Below, in pieces: positions 1 to 9,931 of a stretch of 64,000 nucleotides of DNA (the first letter of the stretch is position 1; each line of letters opens with the position of its first letter). The stretch covers positions 4,587,217 to 4,651,216 of the forward strand of contig JAHLJT010009355.1 in assembly GCA_031308135.1 (NCBI GenBank). Reading direction: 5' to 3'. Under the pieces are notes generated by a model that was not told the DNA's origin, made no database searches, and saw only the letters and a list, made by a program, of their open reading frames with translations. The position numbers and the translations under genes are program-made. This stretch comes from Acheta domesticus. Taxonomy: Eukaryota; Arthropoda; Insecta; Orthoptera; Gryllidae.

Positions 1-103
1 GAAACGGTTATGAAAAGGGCATATGTTTATTAAAAGTTTTCTGTTCAGAATCATCAATAGTATTACCCTCAAAGCATGTATCTTTCCTCCTGACTCACCC
101 TGT

Positions 104-592
104 ATAGTGGGACGTCGAGTATCCAAACTAATTGGCACCAGTTATAGTTCGGATATTCAATAATTCGGATAACCGAACATAATGTATATGTAGCTACCGT
201 TGCACTAAAATGCGGTAGGTTTTCTGTCAACAGACAGTGACAGGTGTTAAATATTTGCGATATTTGCGATCGGTTGTTTAACTACGAACAGTTAATTGTC
301 TTACACTTACACATGGTGAAAAGAGTTTTCTGCTAATAATAAACAATCCAAACTCTTAAGCATTTAATGAAGGATTTATCAAATTTCACTCGTCAGATGG
401 TTGTATCTCGTTAATATTTTATCACTGTCAATCATATCGGGGATCATTCCCAATACTCGGTATTACAACAGAAAATGAATACGAATAGTATACGATACCT
501 ACCTATTTAAAAAATAATTATTGAGAGAAACTATGAGTTCGGATATTTGACGTTTCGGACGATTGACGTTCGGATAATCGATGTCGCACTAT
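104..592. mobile_element. pogo/Tigger-like non-autonomous element
   Basis: The left end (TAGTGGGACGTCGAGTATCC, from about 105) and the reverse complement of the right end (near 570-591) match at most of about 26 positions, forming terminal inverted repeats. TTCGGATA motifs recur just inside both ends. The left flank reads TA, as expected for Tc1/mariner/pogo insertion. There is no transposase ORF inside, so this is a roughly 490-bp MITE. The pogo/Tigger label rests on the look of the ends only. Confidence 0.5.
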
Positions 593-597
593 CCTTC

Positions 598-762
598 GAT
601 TTATTTAGAGGTGCGTTTGAAATAAAACAGCTGTTCACGGTTTCATCCGATCCGGTGCTTGAACTTCAAAATAGTGAGGTCACTGTAGCGACATATAAGG
701 CTCCCGATCGGATGAAACCGTCAACAGTTGATTTGTACTTCAAACGGACCTCTAAATAAATC
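598..762. mobile_element. Palindromic MITE, group E core with alternative ends (E')
   Basis: The element is almost wholly an inverted repeat. The left arm starts GATTTATTTAGAGGTGCG and the right arm ends with its complement. The inner arms carry the group E core seen at 13.9, 18.4, 52.2 and 56.9 kb (CAGCTGTTSACGGTTTCATCC and the complement GGATGAAACCGTCAACAG). The outer ends differ from the usual ACTGCGATTTT ends of group E but match the half copy at 28322. A 70-codon frame here is a chance ORF. Confidence 0.65.
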
Positions 763-766
763 CAAG

Positions 767-949
767 TAGAGTGGCCGATGACATTGGTTCATTGTTACAT
801 CTCCTGCCTTATAAAATGGATCTTTTTAACAGTGGTCAGCACATTTCTGAGGCCATGAACCCCGTTCGGAAAGACGTTAGCGAATTAATTAAAAGGATCC
901 ATTTTATAAATCACAAAGTTTAACAATGACCTAATGTCATCAGTCACTA
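767..949. mobile_element. MITE family N, copy 1
   Basis: Arms of about 60 bp form an inverted repeat: the left contains GGCCGATGACATTGGTTCATTGTTAC and the right the complement of GATGACATTAGGTCATTGTT. The arms meet around a short unpaired centre. A second copy with the same terminal logic lies at 35346-35528. TA dinucleotides at the ends suggest Tc1/mariner-type mobilisation. There is no coding capacity. Confidence 0.6.
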
Positions 950-1314
950 TAGAAAAATCGAAGTACAGTCATTTACAGCAAAACGTCATGCGGTACCAAA
1001 TTTTCTGATTGATATAACATTTTAACACACGTTTTATTTAAAAGCATGGGCTTACGCAGCCGGAGTCAGCATCTACTTGGCTATTGCGGGAATCTAAACG
1101 CCGCATTTTGCCCTGAGAAAGGTCGCGGCATGACGGCCGAAACGTCTCTCTGCGCTTCACTTCTGTCCTTCCGAACAACCAATAGATTCAATTTTTATTT
1201 ACATGAATGACAATGTTACAAAAATGAAAGAATATGCCGCCGTCCCACTCCGTGTATAACTTTAAATAGTGCCATTTTTAAGTTGGCAGGATGGAGCTGA
1301 TGATCTGAATGGAA

Positions 1315-1878
1315 ATACGTAAGTTACTGTTTAAATAAGGTCCGTTTGTGAATGAGAGTGAGATTGACGCGCGATCGCCGTAATGTGCATGAGTTTCTTA
1401 TTCCAATATACTTTGCCCGCGTTTTGACTACTTTCCGAGCCGTATAGTTTGTGAGCCGAGCTGTAGAACTTTAAAATGTTAAGAAAAGTGTGTCGCTCGG
1501 CGGTGCTCCCATGTGTCTGCACAAACACAAAGGCTAAACAGGTCTTTGGATGGAAATAACTGGATTATCCACCTTACAGTCCGGACCTTGCACCTACTGA
1601 CTATCACATGCTTAGATGTTTAAAGGATTTTCATGGTTGTCAACGGTTCAGCGACAACAAATGAGAACTGCAGTCAGGGATTGGACTTCTTCACAGGCGG
1701 CAGATTTCATTGATGTCTGAGTTCAAAAACGTGTTGCAAGGTTGAACAAATTTTTGAACAAAAATGAAAATGTATAGAAATGAAGATGAAAGTATATAGA
1801 TTATTTTATGACATGCTTATTATTTTCCTTCTTATTAATAAACGGACTTTATTTCAAAAATAACCCTCCTATATTTAT
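1315..1878 (+). pseudogene. Internally deleted mariner element with transposase 3' remnant
   Basis: From 1563 the frame reads DYPPYSPDLAPTDYHMLRCL, the block of mariner transposases that holds the third catalytic aspartate (DD34D type), followed by KDFHGCQRFSDNK and a stop. The next part continues in another frame (AVRDWTSSQAADFIDV, then a stop). The AT-rich right end (AAATAAAGTCCGTTT as complement, then AACCCTCCTATA) is mirrored near 1328-1350 (AAATAAGGTCCGTTT). The unit is therefore about 560 bp with most of the transposase missing. Stops and a frameshift make it non-functional. Confidence 0.75.
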
Positions 1879-2196
1879 TAGCGTTCATTTTACATTATAA
1901 ACAGAATATCAAAAAGCACCTTTGGGAAATTAGTATATGTATGTTTATTTAGTTAACAAAATTATAGTTTCGATACACTGTAGATGCGTACGCCTCAATG
2001 AATTCAAGACAACCATAGAGACTCATTGTTCAAGTTGAAATTCATTTCCAAAGCTATATTTGATGGAGCTAATTAATAAAAGTTGAAGACATCATTAGGC
2101 GAAAACCTTTTGAAACAGAGATCGTTAGCTGCGGCGCAACTCCCCGAGGCGCTCTGCCACCCATCGCCCCCCCCCCGCCTCCCACCCCCACCCCAA
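1879..2196. other. AT-rich stretch, nothing recognised
   Basis: The stretch is mostly AT-rich and ends in a C-rich run (about 2166-2195) just upstream of the SINE-A head. No coding or repeat signal was recognised. Confidence 0.5.
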
Positions 2197-2197
2197 G

Positions 2198-2545
2198 GCA
2201 TCGGCGGTGATGGTGCAACGGTTAGTGTATCGGACTGTTATACCCAACCGGGTTCAAACCCGATCGAAGCCATGGATTTTTAGGGGCGAAAAAATTCTTC
2301 ACACGCCTGCCTTCAGATGGGCTGCCTTCAGTAAAGCCGTCTGTCCCATGTAGTAGATTTACCGCATGTAAACGATCCTCAAGCCTAAATGAAGCCTGTG
2401 AGCTAAATTCAAATCGCCTGTTTCGTCGCCCAAGAAATACCTTCTTTCTCCGCTAGCAAGTGAAAGGAGTGTAGAGAAATTTGCGTGGTCAGACGGAAGA
2501 GCAGACCTCATGGCCTCAGTCTCGCCACCAACCAAGCTTCAACGG
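2198..2545 (+). mobile_element. SINE-A copy 1, tRNA-Asn-like head
   Basis: The head at about 2203-2274 resembles tRNA-Asn: a box A (TGGTGCAACGGTTAGTG), an anticodon region with GTT (ACTGTTATACC) and a box B (GGGTTCAAACCC). The body follows (GGATTTTTAGGGGCG... CGTAAACGATCCTCAAGCC... GCGTGGTCAGACGGAAGAGC). The same body occurs at 59725-60000. Pol III transcription from the internal promoter is expected for such elements. It is not a functional tRNA, because the acceptor stem does not close. Confidence 0.75.
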
Positions 2546-2613
2546 TAACGGCCTTTCTATTTTTCTTCCCATCTTTCATTAATATTTTAAAATATTTATA
2601 ATAAAGTACCTTC

Positions 2614-2823
2614 GGGCTGAGCCCTGGTGGCCGAGATCGCTAAGACAGCAGTGTCGTAGTGATCTCGCACCGAAGGGTCGCGGGTTCGTTTTTTCATCCC
2701 ATTTGTGTTCGTCCTTTCATCCCCTATCATCACCATACCATGTCATCTTCAGAGTTACCATAACGTTAAATCCAATGGTAGTCGCGAGTGACCTAGATGT
2801 TGACCTTTAAATAGCAAAAAAAA
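2614..2823 (+). mobile_element. SINE-B copy 1
   Basis: The tRNA-like head has box A TGGCCGAGATCGCTAAG and box B-like GGGTCGCGGGTTCG. The body contains CATGTCATCTTCAGAGTTACCATAACGTTAAA, then GTGACCTAGATGTTGACCTT, and an A-rich tail. Other copies are at 62167-62399 (+), 14497-14680 (-) and 22612-22803 (-). The box B is damaged here (GTTCGTTTTTTC). Confidence 0.75.
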
Positions 2824-2863
2824 GAAAAAGCAATAAACGTAGGACGCCCGAACACAAAAGTCA

Positions 2864-3080
2864 GAATTGAGGGCACGCGGACGGCACAATGCATTTCCTG
2901 GCGGCGGCGTCTCGCGGCAACTCGAGCAGAAAACGTGCGGACGATGTAAACACATTTGGATTTTATACTTCCAGCTTGGAATCTTGAAGTTTCCGCATGA
3001 GAATCCGCCCGACAACTGCCTCGTGAGAGGTTTTGAAAAAGGACATCGTGTAGCAACGCATCAACGCGAGCGCAAAATGC
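2864..3080. repeat. Dispersed repeat R, copy 1
   Basis: This shares an ordered series of blocks with 3470-3670: GGACGGC, GCAGAAAACGT, TTGGATTTTATACTTC versus TTGGCTTTTATACTTC, then GGAATCTT and AAGTTTCC. It is moderately GC-rich. Both copies are followed by denser GC sequence. The class is unknown. Confidence 0.45.
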
Positions 3081-3469
3081 CCTCGAGAGAAGCCCAACTG
3101 GACGGGAGAAGTGCGTTCGTGTGGGGCACCACGGCGCTTGGAAGTCCATTGCGCAGTTGCGCAGTCCACGCTTCACGATTTCTGCATGAAAAGCTTTGAG
3201 CATGTTCCTAATTTCCAAGCAGAAAGCTTATAGATTGACTCATGCGCCTCTAGCGGCAGAATCGTCCATTAGCGGATGAGTTTACCCGAAGCGACTGTAA
3301 TCGGCCATTCTGAGTTTGTGGTTAGGTGTGGCAAGAGGAGATTGTGTGAAATGATATTGTGATAAACTACTTCCTTCCGTATTCCTGTCTTCCTATATTT
3401 CTTCTCTACGTTCCTCGTGGTTAATTACTTAATTACTACTAAACAAAGATCACCTAGCTGCACGCACGC

Positions 3470-3670
3470 ACAGAAATACGCCACTGAAAGGCCTCGGACG
3501 GCGCAATTCAGTTGTTTCTCGTTAGACCCCCTTACGGCGTCTTGTTGCCGTTCATGCAGAAAACGTACAGATCACGCAACGTTTGGCTTTTATACTTCTA
3601 GTCTGGGATCTTAAAGTTCCCGTACAGAAACTGAATGAGAATGTGCACGAAAACGGAAGCGTGTGTACTA
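3470..3670. repeat. Dispersed repeat R, copy 2
   Basis: This is the second copy of the block series described at 2864-3080, in the same orientation, about 600 bp downstream. It runs straight into the GC-rich segment at 3690. Confidence 0.45.
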
Positions 3671-3689
3671 TGCTTAAGATGTCGCATAG

Positions 3690-3850
3690 AGCGCCGTTCG
3701 CCGCGTTGGAAGAAGAGAGGCGCGGACGCCCCCGGCAGCTGGCCTGGCCGCTTCGTCAGCGCAGGGCATCCGCTATGGCCCCTGCGGCGCCCCGGCCGGG
3801 AGGGGCCAGGGAGTGGAGCCGTTCCCTCTCCGGCTAGGCGAGAAATCGAG
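3690..3850. other. GC-rich CpG-dense island
   Basis: This is a short block rich in CGCGGACGCC, GGCGCCCCGGCCGG and similar, in otherwise mixed sequence. Overlapping long frames on both strands come from a low stop-codon density, not coding. It abuts a SINE-C fragment. Confidence 0.5.
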
Positions 3851-4045
3851 CAGTTGGCTGCTCTCATCGGTGCTCTCTACGATCAACACCAGGCGAATGC
3901 CGGAGCTGAATCTTCGCAAACGGGCCACGGACCGCGCACCAACTTCCCTTCCTCGTCCCTTCCCGCTCGTCTCCCCTTTCACGTCCAACTTTTCACTCAC
4001 AGACACTGCACTACCACGCCCTTCGGGAGAACAGTCGGTCGCGTG
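3845..4045 (+). mobile_element. SINE-C fragment (central part)
   Basis: This diverged copy contains GATCAACACCAGGCGAATGC, CGGGCCACGGACCGCGC and CACTGCACTACCACGCC, in the order seen in the full copy at 38104-38640. The head and 3' third are missing. The CA tract is reduced to a few units. Confidence 0.6.
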
Positions 4046-5000
4046 GAGCTTGCGATGTCATGCACGCTCTCTCGGAAACGCTCGTCCAATCTCGCACGTC
4101 GTCGGGGTTGGAGACCTCTCGCTCCAGCGGGGAGGCACACGGCCACCTCTGGGGATACAGCGCGTCCGGAGCCAGCAGCCAATCATCGTGGACTCCACAG
4201 AGTGTCACAGACGGCTACGACATCCACGACGCAACGCTCTCAATGGAAACACGTCCATGATGCAAATGAGGGAAAGCAAAATTAAGTTAGAGGCAAATAC
4301 ACCTATACCCAGTCCTTCCATTGCGGAAGCTTCATTGACAGAATCACTGCATACTGGGATCAAGACTGAATATTATGCAGGACAATCAAAATTAAATACC
4401 ATGTTTGAATTCATTTTGGTTTATTCTACATGAACATAGGGAGTTTCTCTCATGAGAAATACAAAACACCCCAAAAATTACCCTTTTTTCATAAAAACTG
4501 CACTGACACAGCTATTATTACGGCAGTTATTACTGGTACAAATTCGTTTGGATTTTCTGTCTCGCATCGTCCCGTTAGTGAACTCAAACGTTGCACACTA
4601 TTGCTACACGAAAACAAATTGCTTAAAAATAAAGTTGCTTGTTAGGTGTCCGCTCCCACGCCATACGCCATACGCAGGAGATGAAAAATTCATTCACTCA
4701 GAAAGGTCAGCAGTCAACTGGACGAACGCTTCAAATAGGCGTATAGTTCGCCACTCGATTTACTTAATTAATTATTAATACAGAACTGAGAAGGTTTCAG
4801 CCACAAAGTATAAGTTTTAATGTAAAGAAATAAAGATTATTATTCAGTATTCTCCTCGATATACAAGATGGAGCCGACTTAAGACTTACGTGTTTAATTC
4901 ATGATACTTTGGAGCGACTGAAAATGGGATGAAATAGTCCCGAAACACCTGTAAGGCTGTGTTTTCATCACATTAAAATTTATATTGTTATATAAAATTG
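4046..5000. other. Unrecognised mixed then AT-rich DNA
   Basis: Up to about 4260 the sequence is GC-neutral with overlapping open frames on both strands (up to 216 codons on +). None resembles a protein I know and the frames overlap the SINE-C fragment. From 4260 to 5000 it is AT-rich with no recognisable signal. Confidence 0.4.
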
Positions 5001-5002
5001 GG

Positions 5003-5240
5003 TCCTGGCGGTTTAGTCCATTGGCCAACGTGCTCGCTTTCCACGAATCGACCCAGGGTTCTATTCCCCGTCGGGCAAGGTTATAATCTGCCTTTTCCTT
5101 GCAGTGCCCCAGTATATGATGCTGTGTGACGATGAGACTACTCACTTCTCAGGTTGAAAAGACCAGAATACGGCGTGGAGATGTCTTCGTGCTAACCACA
5201 CGTTCTCCTTAACCCATGACCGCGAGGTCGAGGCGCTGGT
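5003..5240 (+). mobile_element. Possible tRNA-derived SINE (single copy in window)
   Basis: About 72 bases from 5005 look tRNA-like: TGGCGGTTTAGTCCATTGG near a box A position and CAGGGTTCTATTCCCCG as box B, with a 3' arm ending GTCGGGCA. A non-tRNA body follows to about 5240. No second copy was found here, so a decayed tRNA pseudogene is an alternative. Confidence 0.4.
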
Positions 5241-5420
5241 GCTAGGCCATGCCCCGTACATGGACCGACGCGTCAAGTACAAACAAATATACTTTTTGGC
5301 ACGGCATTTTCCAAGGCGACAGATTCAGGCCTTATTGGTTTTGTCTTGCAACGAACCCTCTTTCAATTCTCCTGGACAAAAATTGACCAGGGTTCGAATT
5401 AAAGGCTTGGGAAAACCCAC

Positions 5421-6050
5421 CTCGCATACATGAAAAATGTCAAATCGTACTCCTATTCACAACGTGAACTGGAAAAATTATTGGAAATAACCAGAAATTG
5501 TCTATCGATACGGGAATGCAACGGGGAAGTGACAAATGCAAAATCCAAAGCATAAAAAAGGGCAAACTCATAGGCAATGCTGAATATGAGACTTTATCTA
5601 AAGTGACCATAACAGCAATAAACATAAATAACTTCTACAAATATCTTGGAAATGACCAAAATTTAATAATAACCCACACACAAACCAAGGAAGAACTGAA
5701 GATGGAGTGTGAACGTCGACTAAAGGCAATTTTGAAATCCTTTCTCAATTCAAGGAACCTCATAGCGACTATTGATGCCTTTGCAATACCAGCTCTTACA
5801 TACTCGATGGGTATCGTATCAAATGGTCCAAGACATATCGAGACAATGGACATGTCCATTAGAGTACACAAGACTCGTTTCAGATATCGTCATCCCTCTA
5901 CACAGGCTCTCCACGGCGGGTCACACCGCCGAGGAAGAAAGGGGGACGGCATTATTAGCCTCTCAAACTTGCATGTCCAACAAATTAAGTCCTTGAGAGA
6001 TTATTTCAGAAAGAAAGCCACGACACCGCGTCTTGATGATGTAGTCCAAG
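5421..6050 (+). pseudogene. Non-LTR reverse transcriptase fragment (R2-superclade type)
   Basis: The region encodes the palm/thumb part of a reverse transcriptase. At 5424 a frame reads AYMKNVKSYSYSQRELEKLL, corresponding to the YMDDLKLY box with both catalytic Asp residues replaced by Lys-Asn. A frameshift near 5495 leads into the 257-codon frame with SIDTGMQRGSDKCKIQSI, NFYKYLG, TKEELKMECERRLKAILKSF and AFAIPALTYSMGIVSNGP. The order matches the better-preserved element at 60.8-62.7 kb, so an R2/R4-type clade is likely. A SINE-C copy truncates it at about 6060, and the open frame merely runs on through the CA repeat. Confidence 0.75.
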
Positions 6051-6061
6051 AGGCATCTTTC

Positions 6062-6097
6062 CTTCCCAAGTCGATCTTTCCTTCCTCTTCCTTGACC

Positions 6098-6151
<54 letters not shown>

Positions 6152-6405
6152 ACACAACTTGCACTACACTACAACACATGCCGGGAGACCGGTCGGGAGC
6201 AGAGAGCTTGTTTCGGCTGGGGCGGTGCCCCGCTGGTGGGAGATACCTGTTTGGGGGGAAAATCTCGCTAGTCGACGGTAGGTCGGCGCCGGATCTCGCC
6301 ATTCAGCGGGGGAAAATCACCGCTACCTCCCGATGAAAAAATGCACTACACTTTCGGGACCAATGATCCTAGTCATTCACGCGCCCGGAATCACTAACAA
6401 TCAAT
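6062..6405 (+). mobile_element. SINE-C copy with (AC)n, 5'-truncated
   Basis: It starts in the pyrimidine block (CTTTCCTTCCTCTTCCTTG), has an AC tract at about 6101-6147, then CATGCCGGGAGACCGGTCGG, GGGGCGGTGCCCCGCTGGTG, CTAGTCGACGGTAGGTCGG and the 3' end CGCGCCCGGAATCAC near 6380. It interrupts the reverse-transcriptase fragment upstream. Confidence 0.8.
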
Positions 6406-6670
6406 TAAACATGGATGTTTCAAGATCAGTTTAGTAATCACAAACACTGAATTCGTGCGTCCTGCATATTAAGTTATAATTAAAATTTAACTGAAAACAA
6501 ACGCCTCCTGTGCGAAATACGAGAGAGACGAGAGACGAAGGAAATGCCAGGATCATCGCGTGCGAGGGGGAACTGCTCGATGGAGGCAGCAAAACCTCCT
6601 TCGCTTTGTTCGAATCGGTTATTTCATATTTTTACTTATATACAATTGTGACAAGTGTGTAAGTTGGGAT

Positions 6671-6689
6671 GTGTGTGTGTGTGTGTGTA
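6671..6689. repeat. (GT)n microsatellite
   Basis: A short run of GT units. No SINE-C flanks are visible around it. Confidence 0.8.
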
Positions 6690-6737
6690 AGGGAGTATGG
6701 AAATTTTGCACCCGTGGGAAAACACCGAAAACGATAA

Positions 6738-6826
6738 AAAACATCGATGTTCAAAAACATCGGCTTCCGATTGATGATTTTATAGAAACATCGATGTTTT
6801 CAAAGCATCGACCTCGACGTCGCATC
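6738..6826. repeat. AACATCGATGTT motif cluster (hAT-like end?)
   Basis: Several near-palindromic copies of ACATCGATGTT and variants lie in about 90 bp, closing with GACGTCGCATCCCTA. Similar clusters occur at 8955-9056, 23265-23390 and 23725-23800. Subterminal repeats beside a TAGGGATG-type end resemble some hAT elements. The assignment is tentative. Confidence 0.4.
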
Positions 6827-7109
6827 CCTAGAGAGAGAGGGGGAGAAAGGCAAAAATAGATTCGCGGCGCTGGAGAGCAAGTGGCGTTGCGTGGCCTGGC
6901 CTCGTCACGTGGCCTCCCGCCGGCAGCTGCGACTCCAAACAAAGGCTCCGCGCTGCACATTGATGGAGCCCGTCTCCCGAAACTAACGACTTTTTCCCAG
7001 CTTTCGTTCACATTTTCTTTATAATTAAGGTAGCTTTGTGTACTTTGAGCGACGGAAAAGTTTGCCGCCAAAATACACGTACAGATGTGCTATTGTATGT
7101 CACTGATTG

Positions 7110-7338
7110 ATCAGTGATTCTGGGCGCGGCAACTACTGTAGTCATTAGTACCGTAAGTATAGTGATTGTTTTATCACGAGAGGTGGCGCTGAACTTCCTC
7201 GCTGGCAGGGGAGGTCCGGCGGCGACTTACACGCCGATTGACGGGGTTTCCACTGCCAGGTATCTCCCACCAGTGCAGTGCACTGCCTCAGTCGGGACAA
7301 GATGTCCGCTTCCGACCGGTCTCCCGGCACGTGTTTTG

Positions 7339-7400
<62 letters not shown>

Positions 7401-7622
7401 GGGGGTGAGGATAGAACAAGGAAGATCGCGCGCGGTCTGTGGCCTGTTTGTTAGGGTACTGCTTCGGCATTCGCCTGATGTTGATGGGAGAAACCACGAA
7501 AAAACTCCCGATCAAAGCAGCCGGCCGCTAGAATTCTCCTCCAGACAGCGACTGAATTCGATCCATGTAGTGTCGAAAAATCCTGCCACATCAGGGGCGG
7601 AACCTGCCGTTTAGAGGCACTG
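7110..7622 (-). mobile_element. SINE-C copy, nearly full length, with (GT)n
   Basis: On the minus strand this has the SINE-C order: a damaged head (about 7560-7622), GAATTCTCCTCCAGACAGCG as complement, the CCAGGCGAATGCCGGAGCAG-like core, the pyrimidine block, a CA tract (+ strand GT at 7341-7399), and the CCGGGAGACCGGTCGGAAGC block. The 3' part near 7110-7260 is diverged. It abuts the GC island starting near 7745. Confidence 0.8.
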
Positions 7623-7744
7623 GAGTGACCTCGGTTGATTCCTAAGGCATCTATGCCGGTATTGTTTGTTGTTTTTTTTCCTTTTCTGGAGTGCAAATGT
7701 AAACACGAGTAGCGAATTCGAGTGCGAGAAGGGGAATGCGCCCC

Positions 7745-8125
7745 GTAGTAAATCGACCGCCGCCCCGGGTGGCCGGGGGCGGGGCGGGGGCGGGGGCGGG
7801 TTGCGTGGCCGTGACCGCGCGGGGCGGCGTGGCGGTCGATCCGCGCCACGTGCCGCCGCCCCGCCACGCCCCCGCCTCGCCCCGCCCGCGCGCCGCCCGC
7901 GCCCCGCCACGCCCAGCGCCGGGTCGCGCCGCGCCGCCAGCCACGTGCTGCCTCTGGCGGCGGCGGCTCGGCCCGGATGCGCGGGGGGGGGAGGCCAGGA
8001 GGTCACTGCAGATCCAGCCCCCACCCACACACGGCGCTCGCAGGCACCACACGCGCGCGGTGTCTTGCGCCCCGGAACACCCACCCCCGCTCCCGCTCCC
8101 TTGACAACATTAGTGCAATTAACAA
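7745..8125. other. GC-rich CpG-dense island
   Basis: The island has dense GGGGCGGGG boxes, GCGGGCGC runs and two CCACGTG motifs. It sits between SINE-C and AT-rich DNA. Its right edge (8061-8125, read on the minus strand) matches 13815-13880: AATGTTG, GGAG, GGGGGT, TTCCGGGGC, CAAGA. That suggests it is part of a dispersed repeat. Overlapping frames of 120-180 codons on both strands look like composition artefacts. Confidence 0.6.
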
Positions 8126-8954
8126 AAAGACTTAGAGCAGGTAGAAAATCAGGGCCAAGTGCCAAAATGTGAAAATATGCATTTTGTGCTGAAAAGAGTG
8201 GTAAGTGTCCAGCCCAATGTCGTGTAAAATGGGCTATTTGAAATTCTCATTTTCACAGGTTCAAGTTGTCGCCACTAGACCGCCCATAAGCCAAGTTCCG
8301 CGAGCACTTCAAACGGTTTTTCTTCATTATTTCGGAATTCCGTTTATGGCCCTTAGCACGGCTTTTAATTATGGTCTACAAATTATAGCAACGAGCGTTG
8401 TAGACAAAAATCTGATAACCATAAACCTTTGCTCCCGTGCAACAGAAACTATTTTGCATCGAAAACCCAACTTCAAATTTGACATAAAATTTCTTTTGTG
8501 AAAATAACCAAACTCCCTACTCCTCTCGCAACTAGCGAAGCGAGGGGTCAAGAAAACTTTCGCAAGTAACACCTACTACGGTCCGATTAAAATACTTTGG
8601 TGACTGACAGTTGTGCTTCTGAAGCTGTTGCTTCTTTTCATACAATATGAGAATATGATTCGGTTACTTTTATAAGTATTTACTTCAAGTGTTGATTTTC
8701 GGGTCCCGGGATCACGTGTTCGGTGGTACGCAAATTGGCAACCACGCTCCTTTCCATTCGCAACGTCAATCACCAAGTTCCTTTAACTAGACGTATATTT
8801 CCAAGACGCGCAATGGCTGAAAGAAAACTATTCGGCCTCTTCAGATGTGAGAGGTGTGCGTGGTTTTATTAGATACTTTTAACTCATACAAGGACAATAA
8901 TTAAAATAGAAATAGGATGAGAAAATACTGTTTTATCATATTTAATTCATTGAT
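8126..8954. other. AT-rich DNA without recognised genes
   Basis: A 98-codon frame at 8205-8501 has no family resemblance I know. CTAGCGAAGCGAGGGG near 8534 recalls text outside the MITE-F ends, too weakly to call. Nothing else was recognised. Confidence 0.4.
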
Positions 8955-9056
8955 GTTTTTAACATCCCTGTTTTTATCGATATTTCCATCGAAAACCTTT
9001 TGGTAATGTATCGAAATATCGATGTTTGAGTAAAATTTGTCATCACTAGCCAGCGC
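8955..9056. repeat. ATCGATATT/ATCGATGTT motif cluster
   Basis: ATCGATATTTCCATCGAAAA, CGAAATATCGATGTTTGA and a closing CATCACTAGC form the same kind of subterminal cluster as at 6738 and 23265. It is probably one end of a decayed DNA transposon. Confidence 0.4.
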
Positions 9057-9931
9057 TGCCGCGTGCAACGCGCTCTGTCGTGTGTCGGTGTAGCTACAAC
9101 AACACGTGATTAACACTAACAGCACTCGCTGTTCACAATTTCCGTTCACGCGATGTATGATTAACAACTCACGATTAACCTCAGTCTCGACCCTCCTCCT
9201 CACAGCCGCTGATAAACTGCGCATGCAAACCAATCCAGAGATTCATCTATTCTACTCCTACAAGCTGCGGTCTAAACTCTTGTAAGTGCCGAAGCTTCAG
9301 ATTGGCTGAAACTTAGGTTACGGCACTGGCGTTACACGTGACGAACACTCTTCACTTCGGATTCTGAGTCAATAAACCCCATCTCGATCGGGTTTTCGGC
9401 CAGTTTCCCTGATCCCTTGAGCAAATGCTGAGATGAACCCTTGCTTTACTTCTGGAGGTAAATGTAGCTTCACAGCTTATTTCTTGAGCTCATTGAGGAA
9501 TATAATTATTAAAACAATCGTTCTCCACGTTCTCACGACAGTCAGTCAATTCTTTCACGAAAGGCACGATAAAGGATAATGGCCAAAATGTGTAGTTTAT
9601 TTGTCTTTGCAAGTCACTACACAGGAGAGAATATTTTCTCATTATGTCTTGTCAAAACAAGTTGTAGCCAAGACCCAGAACTCCATAAAACGTGAACAGA
9701 TCGCACTTCTTCGCGTGGTACCTCAAACATAGTTTTGACTGTTTTTGTTGTGAAGGAAACAAGTAAACTTAATTTTATTCGAACTGTGCAGGAAAAGGAA
9801 TGCAATCTATTTATAGAGTAATTTCATTTCCAACCCCCCTCCCCCCCGCCGCTGAGCATGCTCCCCCTCCCCACACCCTCTGCTCCTGCCCAAACGCAAT
9901 CCCTCAAAACACAAATTTCGTGCGGGTTGCA
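9057..9931. other. No recognised genes
   Basis: The stretch around 9385-9430 (GGGTTTTCGGCCAGTTTCCC then GAGCAAATGCTG) faintly recalls the central domain of some arthropod SINEs. A C-rich run lies at 9834-9875. Otherwise nothing was recognised. Confidence 0.4.

Noticed and set aside
2203..2274. Functional tRNA-Asn gene
   Set aside because: The acceptor stem does not pair and a repeated SINE body follows directly. It is a SINE head.
5498..6271. 257-codon frame on the plus strand taken as one protein
   Set aside because: It fuses a reverse-transcriptase relic with a SINE-C and reads Thr-His through the AC repeat. The junction is an insertion.
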